A DNA stretch of 64,000 bases from Chloroflexota bacterium (lineage in GTDB: Bacteria; Chloroflexota; UBA11872), in NCBI GenBank assembly GCA_026707285.1, contig JAPOXD010000019.1:62001-126000 (forward strand). Direction: 5' to 3'. How positions within the stretch are numbered: the first letter of the stretch is position 1; every line of letters begins with the position of its first letter. Of the stretch, positions 44,944-53,173 are shown piece by piece. The notes under the pieces are model-generated. The model was not told the origin of the DNA, searched no databases, and was given only the letters and a program-made list of their open reading frames with translations. The translations under genes and the position numbers were made by a program.

Positions 44944-46659
44944 CTACTCTTCTCCGCTACACAGCCTCCTAATGACTTCGTGAACGGATTCGGCGCGCGA
45001 ACGGAGGAATCGCCGATAGTCGGACTTGATTCTCGCCGACCTCTCACTCTTACACTCGATATCAGAGTAGCCTCCGACATTAAGTTTCACGAATGGAATC
45101 AGATGTGAATTCACTCGACGTCGAATCTGCTCCTCACCAAGCGGGGCTCGCTCGACGCGCTCACGCAAGTAGGCGAGTGGCTCTTTCGCCGAAATGTTCC
45201 GGTTTGTATTCCAAGTGACCAGGGCACAATTCAACGCCCGGTTAATCTCGGAATCGCCTAGGCACCCATCATTCTTGAGAAGCGCCTCTGGGAATAGATG
45301 GTGATATTCCCGTCTGGAAAGCGATTCCCGAGTGGCCGGTGTTCCGTCGGCGAAGTCCATGCCGCCGTCCCGGAGGGAAACGGCCAAGATGGCACGGGAA
45401 AGAGTGTTCCTTAGGCGAGGCCATGGGGCAGTCTCCAACGCTTCAACCTCCGCAATTGGAAACCTAGCTTCATCGAGTACCGGAATTGAAGCCGATGCTT
45501 GGCCGCTGACGAGTCGCGCTCTCAGGCCGCGATGGTCCTGATGGGCCGCGGTGGCCGCCGCGCGATCATACCGTTCCGTGAAGAATGATCGCCACAGGTA
45601 TTGGCGAAGTAGCGTACGCGCCTGGCCGTGTGCATCGAGCGCCTGAGGCATCTGGCTCCAAATTGAGGCAAGAACCGGGACGACCGCGACAGTAGGTAAC
45701 CGATCCCGGTCGAAGACCTTCTCCTCTTCCAGGAATCTGATAGCCCCGTCAACACCACGTTCGATCGTCTCCCACTCGTTTGATAGCCGCTGAAGATCAA
45801 GACGCAGGAACGACGATTCCGTTGGCGGCCGATCCTCTCGCAGTGCAGCGACGCGCAGCACGAGGTCTGGGACTTGTACATATCGTTCCGCAGCTGGTAC
45901 AGCTGAACGTAACAATCCCTCAAGGTCGTGCAGGGATTGCCTATTCGCGGCTTCAAACTGAGCGACGACGATATCGAAGGCCGAGAGTCTTACCGACGTG
46001 GTGTTCATCCTGATAAAGACACCAATAGCCTCGTCCGGCGGTGTTGCAATCGGTAGGGACAAATAGGGAAGGTTCGCCTCTCGCACAGCAGTGCGTAGGG
46101 GCCTTACTTGTCTTGCAACAATGCGACTGTCCTCAATGGAACTCGTAGCTTTGTCGGACCACTCGTCAACTTCACCGTCGTCAGCATCCGGATGCAAGAG
46201 GCGCATTGGTGCCAGATGGCGCTTCCACTGTTCCTTCGGCTGATCGGCCCAGATTGGATAAATTTGCCCGTTTCTCACCCAACGACTGATTCCAACAGCC
46301 AGTGAATCATCCTCGGCTTCAGGATTCAGCAGAGCAAAGTAGGTTCGATTCTCATAACCGTCGTTGAGCGCTTTCCAGAGCGCCGTCAATCGCTGCTGGC
46401 CATCTAACAGATGTTCCGTAGTACGTTCGGTAGGTTCGGGCGCACCTGCCATGACCCGGCTGAAGAATGGCTCGTTGTCGCCAATCTGGAGCACTAGAGC
46501 CGCGCCAACCGGTCTCCCTCGCAGGACCGAATCCAGCAGGGTGACCACCTCCGGATGGCTCCAACTCTCAAATCGCTGAAAGCGTGGCAGCTTTACCTGC
46601 CCTGTCCGTACTCGGGTAAACCAGTCGGGTAGAGATCGATTGCTAGCGTTCATCCCCAT
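44944..46659 (-). CDS. DUF262/HNH (GmrSD-like) nuclease, candidate phage-defence protein
   Basis: 571 aa. N-terminal DUF262 features: KLPRFQRFESWSHPEVV and EHLLDGQQRLTALW (DGQQR motif, about residues 84-95), and FIRMNTTSVRLSAFDI. C-terminal HNH/DUF1524 region near residues 448-500: REYHHLFPEALLKN followed by NCALVTWNTNRNISAKEPLAYL. This layout is that of GmrSD-type modification-dependent restriction proteins and related defence nucleases. The start is ATG 46659 or 46653; both overlap the end of a truncated upstream frame. It lies in the AT-richer island. Confidence 0.8.
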   Translation of the reverse strand: MGMNASNRSLPDWFTRVRTGQVKLPRFQRFESWSHPEVVTLLDSVLRGRPVGAALVLQIGDNEPFFSRVMAGAPEPTERTTEHLLDGQQRLTALWKALNDGYENRTYFALLNPEAEDDSLAVGISRWVRNGQIYPIWADQPKEQWKRHLAPMRLLHPDADDGEVDEWSDKATSSIEDSRIVARQVRPLRTAVREANLPYLSLPIATPPDEAIGVFIRMNTTSVRLSAFDIVVAQFEAANRQSLHDLEGLLRSAVPAAERYVQVPDLVLRVAALREDRPPTESSFLRLDLQRLSNEWETIERGVDGAIRFLEEEKVFDRDRLPTVAVVPVLASIWSQMPQALDAHGQARTLLRQYLWRSFFTERYDRAAATAAHQDHRGLRARLVSGQASASIPVLDEARFPIAEVEALETAPWPRLRNTLSRAILAVSLRDGGMDFADGTPATRESLSRREYHHLFPEALLKNDGCLGDSEINRALNCALVTWNTNRNISAKEPLAYLRERVERAPLGEEQIRRRVNSHLIPFVKLNVGGYSDIECKSERSARIKSDYRRFLRSRAESVHEVIRRLCSGEE

Positions 46660-46840
46660 CCAGAATTGCCTCCTCCCAACGCTTCCTGGCCACTAGTCCG
46701 GGCAGTGATTCGGTCAGGCCCAATTGCACATGATCCCGGGGCAACTCCACGGCCCAGGATAGGAGACGATGGTGTCCTGTCGTCCAGGCTAGCCAGCCGC
46801 AGAGAGCTCCACTCTTTGCGGCGTCAGCATAAGCAACCTG
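46643..46840 (-). pseudogene. Truncated ORF coupled to the DUF262 gene
   Basis: A minus-strand frame reading VAYADAAKSGALCGWLAWTT, GHHRLLSWAVELPRDHVQLG and ending VARKRWEEAILDGDER stop. It overlaps the DUF262 start (GATGAACGCTAG), as a partner gene in an operon would. It has no proper start: upstream it runs into the stop region of the DapA-like gene, so its 5' part has been lost at the island border. Family not recognised; it may be the missing component of the defence operon. Confidence 0.55.
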
Positions 46841-46847
46841 AGGCCCT

Positions 46848-47735
46848 CTAGAGCAATGCCAACCCGCGCAGCATGTCCCGTACCTGCTCCATCTCCTCCT
46901 CGGTGGCGTTGGGAGCGGGAGATCGCCGCCAGCGGGGGGCCACGCCGCAGACCTCGATCATGGTGTGCACCAGACCGTCGCCGCCGGCCCGGAACACCGG
47001 CCACAGGTCCCAGATCGGCTGCTCGTAGTGCCGGGCCAGGCGCCAGGCTTCGGGCAGGTCGTCGCGCTTGATGGCGTCCCAATAGAGCTTCTGGGGGAGC
47101 AGATTGCAGTAGATGAACACGTCCAGCCAAGAATTGCAGTTGCCGTGCGGCCACAGCACGTAGTGGCGCTTGATGCCGCCGCCGCCGGCCATCGGCCAGC
47201 GGTCGCCCCAGCGCATCAGCACCTCGTGCGCGTAGTCCAGGCCCAGGTCTTCCTTGAAGGCCCACATGTTCGGGTCGTCGGCGACTAATTCGAGGGTGCG
47301 GATCGGCACGTCGCCCACGAACATCACCGGCGCCACCTGGCCGCAGGCCTTGTAGTAGTCCGCCAGGGACTCGGGCGTGCCCTTGGCCCAGTCGGCCGGG
47401 CGCACCATGTAGAGGTCGTAGCCCAGCTCGCGCACGAAGCGCCCGAACTCGATGGCCTTGTTGAGGCCCCACTGGTTGTCGCAGGCGATGGTGAGCGCGC
47501 GACCGTCCACGTGGTCGATCACCACCCGGTGCAGCTCCGCCACCTCGTCGTCGGTGAGCAGTGAGATGAGGCTGTCGCCCCAGGTGAGCATGATGACGTT
47601 GCAGCTGCCTTCGAGCGACTTGTCGATCACCGCCCGCGTGCCGTCCCAGTCGATCTCGCCGGATTCGGTGAAGATCGTGGGCAGCGAGTTGATCGGGCCG
47701 TCGAGCAGGGCGCGGACTTCGTCGTGGTCACGCAT
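46848..47735 (-). CDS. DapA superfamily protein, array copy 1
   Basis: 295 aa from ATG 47735 with GGAGG upstream. LDGPINSLPTIFTESGEIDWDG is strand one, LTWGDSLISLLTDDE the GTTGE-equivalent and MWAFKEDLGLDYAHE holds the lysine. The end GVAPRWRRSPAPNATEEEMEQV identifies the subfamily. Family chemistry is class I aldol cleavage or dehydration of a keto-acid. It is the last intact gene of a three-gene minus-strand array; a dead fourth copy lies beyond the island. Confidence 0.83.
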   Translation of the reverse strand: MRDHDEVRALLDGPINSLPTIFTESGEIDWDGTRAVIDKSLEGSCNVIMLTWGDSLISLLTDDEVAELHRVVIDHVDGRALTIACDNQWGLNKAIEFGRFVRELGYDLYMVRPADWAKGTPESLADYYKACGQVAPVMFVGDVPIRTLELVADDPNMWAFKEDLGLDYAHEVLMRWGDRWPMAGGGGIKRHYVLWPHGNCNSWLDVFIYCNLLPQKLYWDAIKRDDLPEAWRLARHYEQPIWDLWPVFRAGGDGLVHTMIEVCGVAPRWRRSPAPNATEEEMEQVRDMLRGLALL

Positions 47736-47752
47736 CGGAAACCTCCGGGCGG

Positions 47753-48640
47753 CTACATCAGGCCAATGCCGCGCAGCCAGTCGCGCAGCTCGTCGAGTTC
47801 TTCGTCGGTCGGATCGGGTGCGGGTGAGCGGCGCCAGCGCGGCGCGACATCGTAGACCTCCAGCAGCGCGTGGGCGAACAGCCCGTCCTTTTCGTAGCGG
47901 ACCTGCGCGGCGAGGTCCCAGAACTTCTGCTCGTAGCGCATGGCGATATCCCAGGCCGTGCGGGTGTCGTCGCGCTTGAGGGCGTTCCAGTAGTCGACCG
48001 TCGGCTGCGGGTGAAAGCGGATGAAGATATCCAGCCACGCCCGCGGGCCGTGGGGATGGAACAGCACGTGCCGCTTGTGCGCGCCGCCGGTGACCATGGC
48101 CCAGCGGTCGCCCCAGCGCATCTGCACCTCGTGCGCGTAGTCGATGGCCAGGTCTTCCTTGAACGCCAGTACGTTGGGCACGTTTTCGATCAGCTCGCAG
48201 GTGCGCAGCGGCACCATGCCCACCAGCATCACCCGGGTCACCTGGGCGATGGCCCGAAAGTGCTCGGCCAGGGTCTCCGGCGTGCCCTTGGCCCAGTCCG
48301 CCGGGCGCACCATGTAAAGGTCGTACCCGAGCGCGTCTACATAGCGACCGAATTCCAGCGCCTTGGGCAGCGCCCACTGGTTGTCGCAGCCGATGGTCAC
48401 GGCGCGGTTGCCCACGTGCTCGATCACGTTTCGATGCACCTGGGCCAGCTCGGTGTCGGTGAGCAGCGAAACCAGACTGTCGCCCCAGGTCAGCATCACG
48501 ATCTGGCACCCGGCGTCCAGCGCCACGTCGATGACGTTGCGCATGCCCTCGTGATCGACATCTCCGTCGCGCTTGAATACCGTCGGCAGCGAAAGGCAAG
48601 GGCCCTCCATGAGGCCGCGGATTTCGTCGGGAGACTTCAT
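47753..48640 (-). CDS. DapA superfamily protein, array copy 2
   Basis: 295 aa from ATG 48640, overlapping the end of copy 3 (ATGA). MEGPCLSLPTVFKRDGDVDHEG, LTWGDSLVSLLTDTE, LAFKEDLAIDYAHEVQMRWGDRW and APRWRRSPAPDPTDEE line up with copies 1 and 3. The lysine at FKED is conserved. GAHKRHVLFHPHG replaces GGIKRHYVLWPHG, so pocket residues differ. Probably the same chemistry with a different substrate; 17 bp to copy 1. Confidence 0.83.
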   Translation of the reverse strand: MKSPDEIRGLMEGPCLSLPTVFKRDGDVDHEGMRNVIDVALDAGCQIVMLTWGDSLVSLLTDTELAQVHRNVIEHVGNRAVTIGCDNQWALPKALEFGRYVDALGYDLYMVRPADWAKGTPETLAEHFRAIAQVTRVMLVGMVPLRTCELIENVPNVLAFKEDLAIDYAHEVQMRWGDRWAMVTGGAHKRHVLFHPHGPRAWLDIFIRFHPQPTVDYWNALKRDDTRTAWDIAMRYEQKFWDLAAQVRYEKDGLFAHALLEVYDVAPRWRRSPAPDPTDEELDELRDWLRGIGLM

Positions 48641-49545
48641 GACGCCACCGGCTGCGTTTGGGGACCGAGTCCGGCCAGGAACTCTCGCAACTCGTCCATC
48701 TCTTCCTCCGTCGGGTTGGCCGCCGGCGACCGCCGCCAGCGGGGAGCCACGCCCGCAGCCTCCACCATCGCATGCTTGACGAGGCCGTCGGGTCCATAGC
48801 GCACGCGCTGCGCCATTGCGCGCAGCGGAACTTCGTATTGCATCGCCTGCGCCCAGGCCGCCGCGATGTCGCCGCGCCGCAGCGCGCGCCAATAGTCCTG
48901 CGACACCGCCGGGAAGGTGCGGCAGAAGCCGTCGAGCCACGTGTCGCAGTGGCCGTGGGCCCACAGCAGGTGGTGGCGCTTCATCCCGCCGCCGCCCACC
49001 ATCGGCCAGCGGTCGCCCCAGCGCATGATGATCTCGTGGGCGTAATCAAGGCCCAGGTCTTCCTTGAAGGCCCACATGTTCGGGTCGTCGGCGAGCAGCT
49101 CGAGGGTGCGCAGCGGCGCGTCGCCCACGAACATCACCGGCGACTCGCGCCCGCAGGCGGTGTAGAACTCCGCCAGCGACTCCGCCGTGCCCTTGGCCCA
49201 TTCGGCTGGGCGCACCATGTAGACATCGAAGCCAAGCTCGCGCACGTAGCGCCCGAACTCGACGGCCTTGTTGCGGCCCCAGATGTTGTCGCAGGCGATG
49301 GTGACCGCGCGCTCGCCGGTCTGGTCGATGACGACCCGGTGCAGCTCCGCGACCTCGTCGTCGGTGAGCAGCGAGATCAGACTGTCGCCCCAGGTGAGCA
49401 TGATCACGTCGCAGCCGCCCTCGATGCTGAAGTCGATCAGGTTGCGGATGGACGGGTAGTCGATCGTGCCGTCCTCGTGAAAGATCGTCGGCACGGAGTT
49501 GCACGGCCCGACCAGCCGCGCGTCGAACTCGTCCTTCGACTTGAT
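48637..49545 (-). CDS. DapA superfamily protein, array copy 3, unusual ATC start
   Basis: Homology to copies 1 and 2 (which begin MKSPDEIRGLMEGPCLSLPT) requires the protein to begin at IKSKDEFDARLVGPCNSVPT, i.e. at an ATC codon at 49545. GGAG is about 8 nt upstream and a TGA lies two codons before, so no ATG, GTG or TTG is available at this end; the first conventional start is GTG 49494, which would drop 17 residues. LTWGDSLISLLTDDE and MWAFKEDLGLDYAHE (Schiff-base Lys) are intact. The gene may use a rare ATC start or have lost its ATG. Confidence 0.75.
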   Translation of the reverse strand: MKSKDEFDARLVGPCNSVPTIFHEDGTIDYPSIRNLIDFSIEGGCDVIMLTWGDSLISLLTDDEVAELHRVVIDQTGERAVTIACDNIWGRNKAVEFGRYVRELGFDVYMVRPAEWAKGTAESLAEFYTACGRESPVMFVGDAPLRTLELLADDPNMWAFKEDLGLDYAHEIIMRWGDRWPMVGGGGMKRHHLLWAHGHCDTWLDGFCRTFPAVSQDYWRALRRGDIAAAWAQAMQYEVPLRAMAQRVRYGPDGLVKHAMVEAAGVAPRWRRSPAANPTEEEMDELREFLAGLGPQTQPVAS

Positions 49546-49678
49546 GGCTCAGGCTCCGTGGCAGGCGGTCCTGAGCGCCACGATATCCGAATGGCTGCTT
49601 TAGCGCCGCTCCGGCGCCTCTCCTTTGACGAAGTCCCCCGTCACTCCCGCGAAGGGAGACCTCTGCATAGTCCTGTAG

Positions 49679-49699
49679 GGGCGGGTCTAAGACCCGCCC
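49679..49699. repeat. GGGCGGGTC hairpin repeat
   Basis: A perfect 9-bp stem (49679-49687 with 49691-49699) with TAA loop, preceded by TGTA. Sibling of the hairpin at 6288-6307. Confidence 0.65.
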
Positions 49700-49734
49700 G
49701 ACGCCTAGCATCCGGCGCGCTTCCAGGTTCGACC

Positions 49735-49810
49735 GGGCTGGATTCCGGCTCCCCGCCTGCGCGGGGACAGGCTCCGCCGGAATGACGGAGGGGTTACGCA
49801 AAGGTCTCCG
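49735..49810. repeat. Copy of the ATTCCGG...ATGACGG repeat family
   Basis: Holds GGATTCCGGCTCCCCGCC, an internal CCCCGCCTGCGCGGGG palindrome and the tail CCGGAATGACGGAGGGGTTA, as in the 6.2-6.4 kb copies. Confidence 0.65.
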
Positions 49811-49920
49811 AAAGCAGGAATCCAGATCCGTCGAACTCCGAGGCGCAGTCAAAACTTCGGGCTAGCGTCTGCACCGCACTTGGATCGGTCGGGGAAGGAT
49901 TCAATCCCGCCCGATCGGCG

Positions 49921-50070
49921 CTATGGAAGCATCGAGCCTTCCCAGCCTCCGCAGGCATCGGTAATGACTATGTAACTTCCGACGAAGTAGATCACCATAA
50001 TCCAGAACACCACCCCTGCCAGCATCGAGCAACCCTTGAGGTAGTCCGCCTCGCGCAGTTTTTCCAGCAC
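49921..50070 (-). CDS. 49-residue single-span membrane protein
   Basis: A GTG start at 50070 immediately follows the TAA of the SGNH gene, so translation could be coupled. The product begins MLEKLREADYLKGC, has one hydrophobic span (MLAGVVFWIMVIYFVGSYIVI) and ends DACGGWEGSMLP. The charged-then-hydrophobic layout is typical of small membrane proteins. No family known. Confidence 0.5.
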   Translation of the reverse strand: MLEKLREADYLKGCSMLAGVVFWIMVIYFVGSYIVITDACGGWEGSMLP

Positions 50071-51066
50071 TTAGATTTCCCACGCCTTTCCGATCAACCT
50101 CGTCAGGCCCGAAGCAATTGCCGCGAACCCCTCGTCGTTCGGATGCACCAGGTCCGCCATGCGGGACTCATTGCCGGGGCCGATGAGGCTGCATCCCTCT
50201 AGCATCACGAGATTGGCATCGCCGGCGGCCACGCGGTCGCTCACGGCGTTGCGGATGACCTGTCGATACTCCTCCACGCTGGCGCCCGTGTCGTTTCGAT
50301 GGTGAGCTTCAGGGACATACCAGGTGGGCGTGATGACCACGATGGGCGTCTGGGTGTGGGAGGCGCGAACGGTTTCGAGAAAGTCAGCATAGATTCGGCC
50401 AAACTCGATCGGGTCGGTTTTCCCCTGCCCGTAGGTGTTGATGCCGTAGTAGAGCGAGATGGCGTCGGCCGGCAGGTCGGCCACGATTCGCGCCATGCCG
50501 GGCTCGCCCCTGGCCGATCCGCCGAAGCCCAGGTTGATGAAATCGGCGTCCAGCGCCCGAGCCACCCGCGACGGATAGGCCAGCCCCGAGCGCGTGGTGA
50601 TGGCGCCATGCGTGATCGAGTCGCCGTGGAACGTGATGAAGCGGGAGGGACGGCTGGCGGGAGCCGCCAGGCTGGCGCCGGGCGCGAGTCCCAGCGACTT
50701 GAGCCGCACCTTGGAGTACGGCGGCATGTGCAGCTCGATTTCATGGGTACCCGCCAGGCCTTCGAGGAGATCGGCGGTGCATGGACCCGAATCGTCACCG
50801 CCGTCCGTGCCTGCGAACCGCCCGTCAACGTAGGCATCGACCTTGCTGGCGCGGCTGGGCCGGGCCAGATACTCGAAGTGCAGGGCCACACGCGGGCTGT
50901 CTGTCTCAAAGACTAGCCGCACGCCCGAGGACATCTCCGAGCGCTCCCAGGTGTCAGCCGGCAGGCTGTTTCGGTGCTCCTCCGGAATCCGATGGAGCAG
51001 CGCACGCGGCGCACCCAGCAGACCCCGCATTTCGACATCCGGCGACGGCAGCGCGATCCATTGCAT
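50071..51066 (-). CDS. SGNH/GDSL-type esterase with N-terminal beta-sandwich
   Basis: 331 aa; ATG 51066 has AGAGGAA upstream. The N-terminal ~135 residues form a carbohydrate-esterase-like beta domain. The catalytic part has FHGDSITHG (Ser150), LGFGGSARGEP, YYGINTYG and the C-terminal DLVHPND with the Asp/His pair. Such enzymes remove acetyl or other acyl groups from sugars. No signal peptide. It probably deacetylates intracellular oligosaccharides; adjacency to the tiny membrane protein is of unknown meaning. Confidence 0.8.
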   Translation of the reverse strand: MQWIALPSPDVEMRGLLGAPRALLHRIPEEHRNSLPADTWERSEMSSGVRLVFETDSPRVALHFEYLARPSRASKVDAYVDGRFAGTDGGDDSGPCTADLLEGLAGTHEIELHMPPYSKVRLKSLGLAPGASLAAPASRPSRFITFHGDSITHGAITTRSGLAYPSRVARALDADFINLGFGGSARGEPGMARIVADLPADAISLYYGINTYGQGKTDPIEFGRIYADFLETVRASHTQTPIVVITPTWYVPEAHHRNDTGASVEEYRQVIRNAVSDRVAAGDANLVMLEGCSLIGPGNESRMADLVHPNDEGFAAIASGLTRLIGKAWEI

Positions 51067-51118
51067 GTCCGGTTCCTCTGGCGGCAGTCAGCGGCATAGT
51101 AGGTGCCCGTGACTTCGA

Positions 51119-51141
51119 GGGGCGTCCACAAGGGACGCCCC
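51119..51141. repeat. Inverted-repeat hairpin, 'ccacaagg' family copy 2
   Basis: GGGGCGTCC (51119-51127) and GGACGCCCC (51133-51141) pair perfectly around ACAAG and are followed by TACA, matching the copy at 1640-1660. Confidence 0.7.
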
Positions 51142-51250
51142 TACACGGAGCGGGACCGCCATTGGCCTGGCCGCCCGACCTGCCCGGCATAATCGACGCA
51201 GATGCAGGCCGCCGTCGCGGATGCGCCGGCCACTGGAAGGAGCCGCGCCA

Positions 51251-52327
51251 ATGGCGACCCAGCTGCGCAAGATCTGGCTCTCGGTTCACTCGCTGACCTG
51301 GCTCGCGCTGCCGCCCGACAGCCGCGAGCGCATGGACCGCATGTGGAACCAGTTCACTGAGCGGATCCCATTGGCTTATCCGCTCGAGCAGAAGCTGCAG
51401 CGGGAATACCAGCGCCTCATCGACGCCGCCGGTGAGGACGAGGCGATCTACTTCCTCCCGACGCAGCTCGAGGCCGCCGACGAGATCATCGAATACGCCG
51501 ACGCACGGCTCGGCGACCGGTCGATGGCGTCGCGCGTCGAGGGCGGTGCCGCGGCCAAGGAACGCGCGCTCGGCGGCGATTTCTTCCAGGGCGTCGAGGA
51601 CGACCAGCGCGCGGCCATTTGCAACCGCGGGCTCGCCGACGGAGTGCTGACGGCTGACCAACTGCGGCAGGACGGCGCGGCTCGCGACAAACGCCCCAAC
51701 CTGCCCGGGGGCGGGTTGCAGCAGACCGAGATTCGCGGCTGGATGCAGGCCAAGGCCTGGGGATTGGACCTGCTGGCCCAGGCCGAGAGCCGTGGACTCG
51801 AGTTCGACCCCGCGACAGTGGAGATGGAGGCCTTCGGCGGCGACTGGTGCTATTGCGCCGCGAGCTTCCCCATCCAAATCGGGCGCGCGATGGGACTCTC
51901 GAATCCCATCGAGCGGCGGTTCGATTTGATCAACCCCGCCGAAGGCCCCGTGCTCCTGCAATCTGAAGTGGTCGAGCAGAACATTCGGCTGGCCGACAAC
52001 ATTCGGCTATTCATCTGGGAGTACACCGATTCGCACGGCCCGCGCTACCTGGCGCAGTTTTGGGAGGGCATCCGCGGCATCATGGACCGCACCCACGAGG
52101 CCGTCGTCGACCTGCCGGCCGACGCTGCGCAGATCGTGAACCTCTGGGGCTTCCCGGAAACCCGCGCCCGCGGCGTGGATACTCCTCCGCGGCATGAACC
52201 GCTGCGCCTCAGCGTCGGGTCCGGCGGTCACACGCCAATCGCGTCGTCGATCGTCATGACCGACGGCCACCTGCCGCTGAATGAGTTCCGGGATGCCTTG
52301 ACGTCGGCCGAGATTCGCCGGTGCTAA
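51251..52327 (+). CDS. Conserved-looking protein of unknown function
   Basis: 358 aa from ATG 51251 (GGAAGGAG upstream). Sequence is soluble and mixed alpha/beta: LRKIWLSVHSLTWLALPP, LPTQLEAADEIIEYADARLGDRS, TEIRGWMQAKAWGLDLLAQ, VEMEAFGGDWCYCAASFP, LFIWEYTDSHGPRYLAQFWEG and a C-terminal SIVMTDGHLPLNEF. The Glu/Asp/Cys-rich pattern suggests an enzyme with an isochorismatase-like or TIM-like fold, but I do not recognise the family. Genes on either side are unrelated. Confidence 0.55.
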   Translation: MATQLRKIWLSVHSLTWLALPPDSRERMDRMWNQFTERIPLAYPLEQKLQREYQRLIDAAGEDEAIYFLPTQLEAADEIIEYADARLGDRSMASRVEGGAAAKERALGGDFFQGVEDDQRAAICNRGLADGVLTADQLRQDGAARDKRPNLPGGGLQQTEIRGWMQAKAWGLDLLAQAESRGLEFDPATVEMEAFGGDWCYCAASFPIQIGRAMGLSNPIERRFDLINPAEGPVLLQSEVVEQNIRLADNIRLFIWEYTDSHGPRYLAQFWEGIRGIMDRTHEAVVDLPADAAQIVNLWGFPETRARGVDTPPRHEPLRLSVGSGGHTPIASSIVMTDGHLPLNEFRDALTSAEIRRC

Positions 52328-52352
52328 GTGAAGGACCAAGGAGGCCCGGATT

Positions 52353-52436
52353 CCGTTCGTGGTGAGCCCCGAGCCGTTCGTGGTGAGCTTGTCGAACCAT
52401 GAACGGCGCCCTTCGACTTCGCTCAGGGCGAACGGG
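52353..52436. repeat. CGTTCGTGGTGAGC / CGTTCGCCCTGAGC repeat cluster
   Basis: Two CGTTCGTGGTGAGC motifs in tandem, an inverted CCATGAACGG and GACTTCGCTCAGGGCGAACGG; same family as 15803-15862 and 54230-54392. Confidence 0.65.
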
Positions 52437-52480
52437 CCTGATTATTCGGACGGACTCCTGAGGAAAACGGTCAAATCACT

Positions 52481-53122
52481 TTGGGCAACCTGACTTTCCT
52501 CACCGACGGTCAAGCCGACGCGGCGGACCGTTTCGTGCTGGCCCACGGCGCCGGGGCGCCCATGGACAGCCCCACCATGGAAGCCATCGCCACCGGCGTG
52601 GCCGCCGCCGGAATCCGGGTCGTTCGTTTCGAATTCCCTTATATGCGCCAGCGCCGCGGTGGCGGACGCCGCAGGCCGCCCGACCGGCAGGCCGTGCTCC
52701 TCGAGACCTGGCACGAGGTCATCGGCTGCTTGGGCGGGTCCGAGAGCCTGGTGATCGGCGGACGCTCCATGGGCGGCCGCATGGCCAGCCTCATCGCCGA
52801 CGCGGTTGGCGCTCGTGGGCTGGTGTGCCTGGGCTATCCGTTCCACCCGCCCGGCAAGCCCGAGAAGCTCCGCACCGAGCACCTAGCCGACCTGCGCACG
52901 CCCACGCTCATCGTGCAAGGCGAGCGCGACGCCTTTGGCTCCAAGGCCGAGGTCGGCGGCTACGCCCTCTCGGACGCCATCCGGGTCCACTGGCTCGCGG
53001 ACGGCGACCACTCGTTCGTCCCGCGCAAGAGGTCCGGTCACACCGCGGCGGGTCATCTCGCGGAAGCCGCCGCGGTCACCGCCGAGTTCATCCAATCACT
53101 GTCCCACGCAACGCGCGGCTAA
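52481..53122 (+). CDS. KANL3/Tex30-type alpha/beta hydrolase
   Basis: 213 aa, TTG start at 52481 (weak ribosome site). HGAGAPMDSPTM is the oxyanion region, VIGGRSMGGRMAS the nucleophile elbow (Ser96), LVCLGYPFHPPGKPEKLRTEHL a family hallmark, LIVQGERDAFG the acid and ADGDHSF the histidine. All triad residues present. Cytoplasmic esterase or acyl-transfer enzyme of unknown substrate. Confidence 0.84.
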   Translation: MGNLTFLTDGQADAADRFVLAHGAGAPMDSPTMEAIATGVAAAGIRVVRFEFPYMRQRRGGGRRRPPDRQAVLLETWHEVIGCLGGSESLVIGGRSMGGRMASLIADAVGARGLVCLGYPFHPPGKPEKLRTEHLADLRTPTLIVQGERDAFGSKAEVGGYALSDAIRVHWLADGDHSFVPRKRSGHTAAGHLAEAAAVTAEFIQSLSHATRG

Positions 53123-53173
53123 GGCTGGCACCATACCGGGCAGCGAGCACGACGACCTGAGCAGGAGATCGAC

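Larger units (their letters stand above)
49552..49920. other. Intergenic region with dispersed repeats
   Basis: No gene. Contains a GGGCGGGTC/GACCCGCCC hairpin (49679-49699) and an ATTCCGG...AATGACGGAGGGGTTACGCA element (49735-49810). Promoter of the DapA array is expected near 49550-49620, but no clear boxes are seen. Confidence 0.55.

Noticed and set aside
42794-46840. Prophage or insertion sequence
   Set aside because: No integrase, transposase, terminal repeats or structural phage gene can be recognised; only composition and gene content mark it as an island.
46856-47071. Small plus-strand frames opposite the DapA array
   Set aside because: Arg/Pro/Ala-rich shadows with no start signals, and the minus-strand array is well supported.
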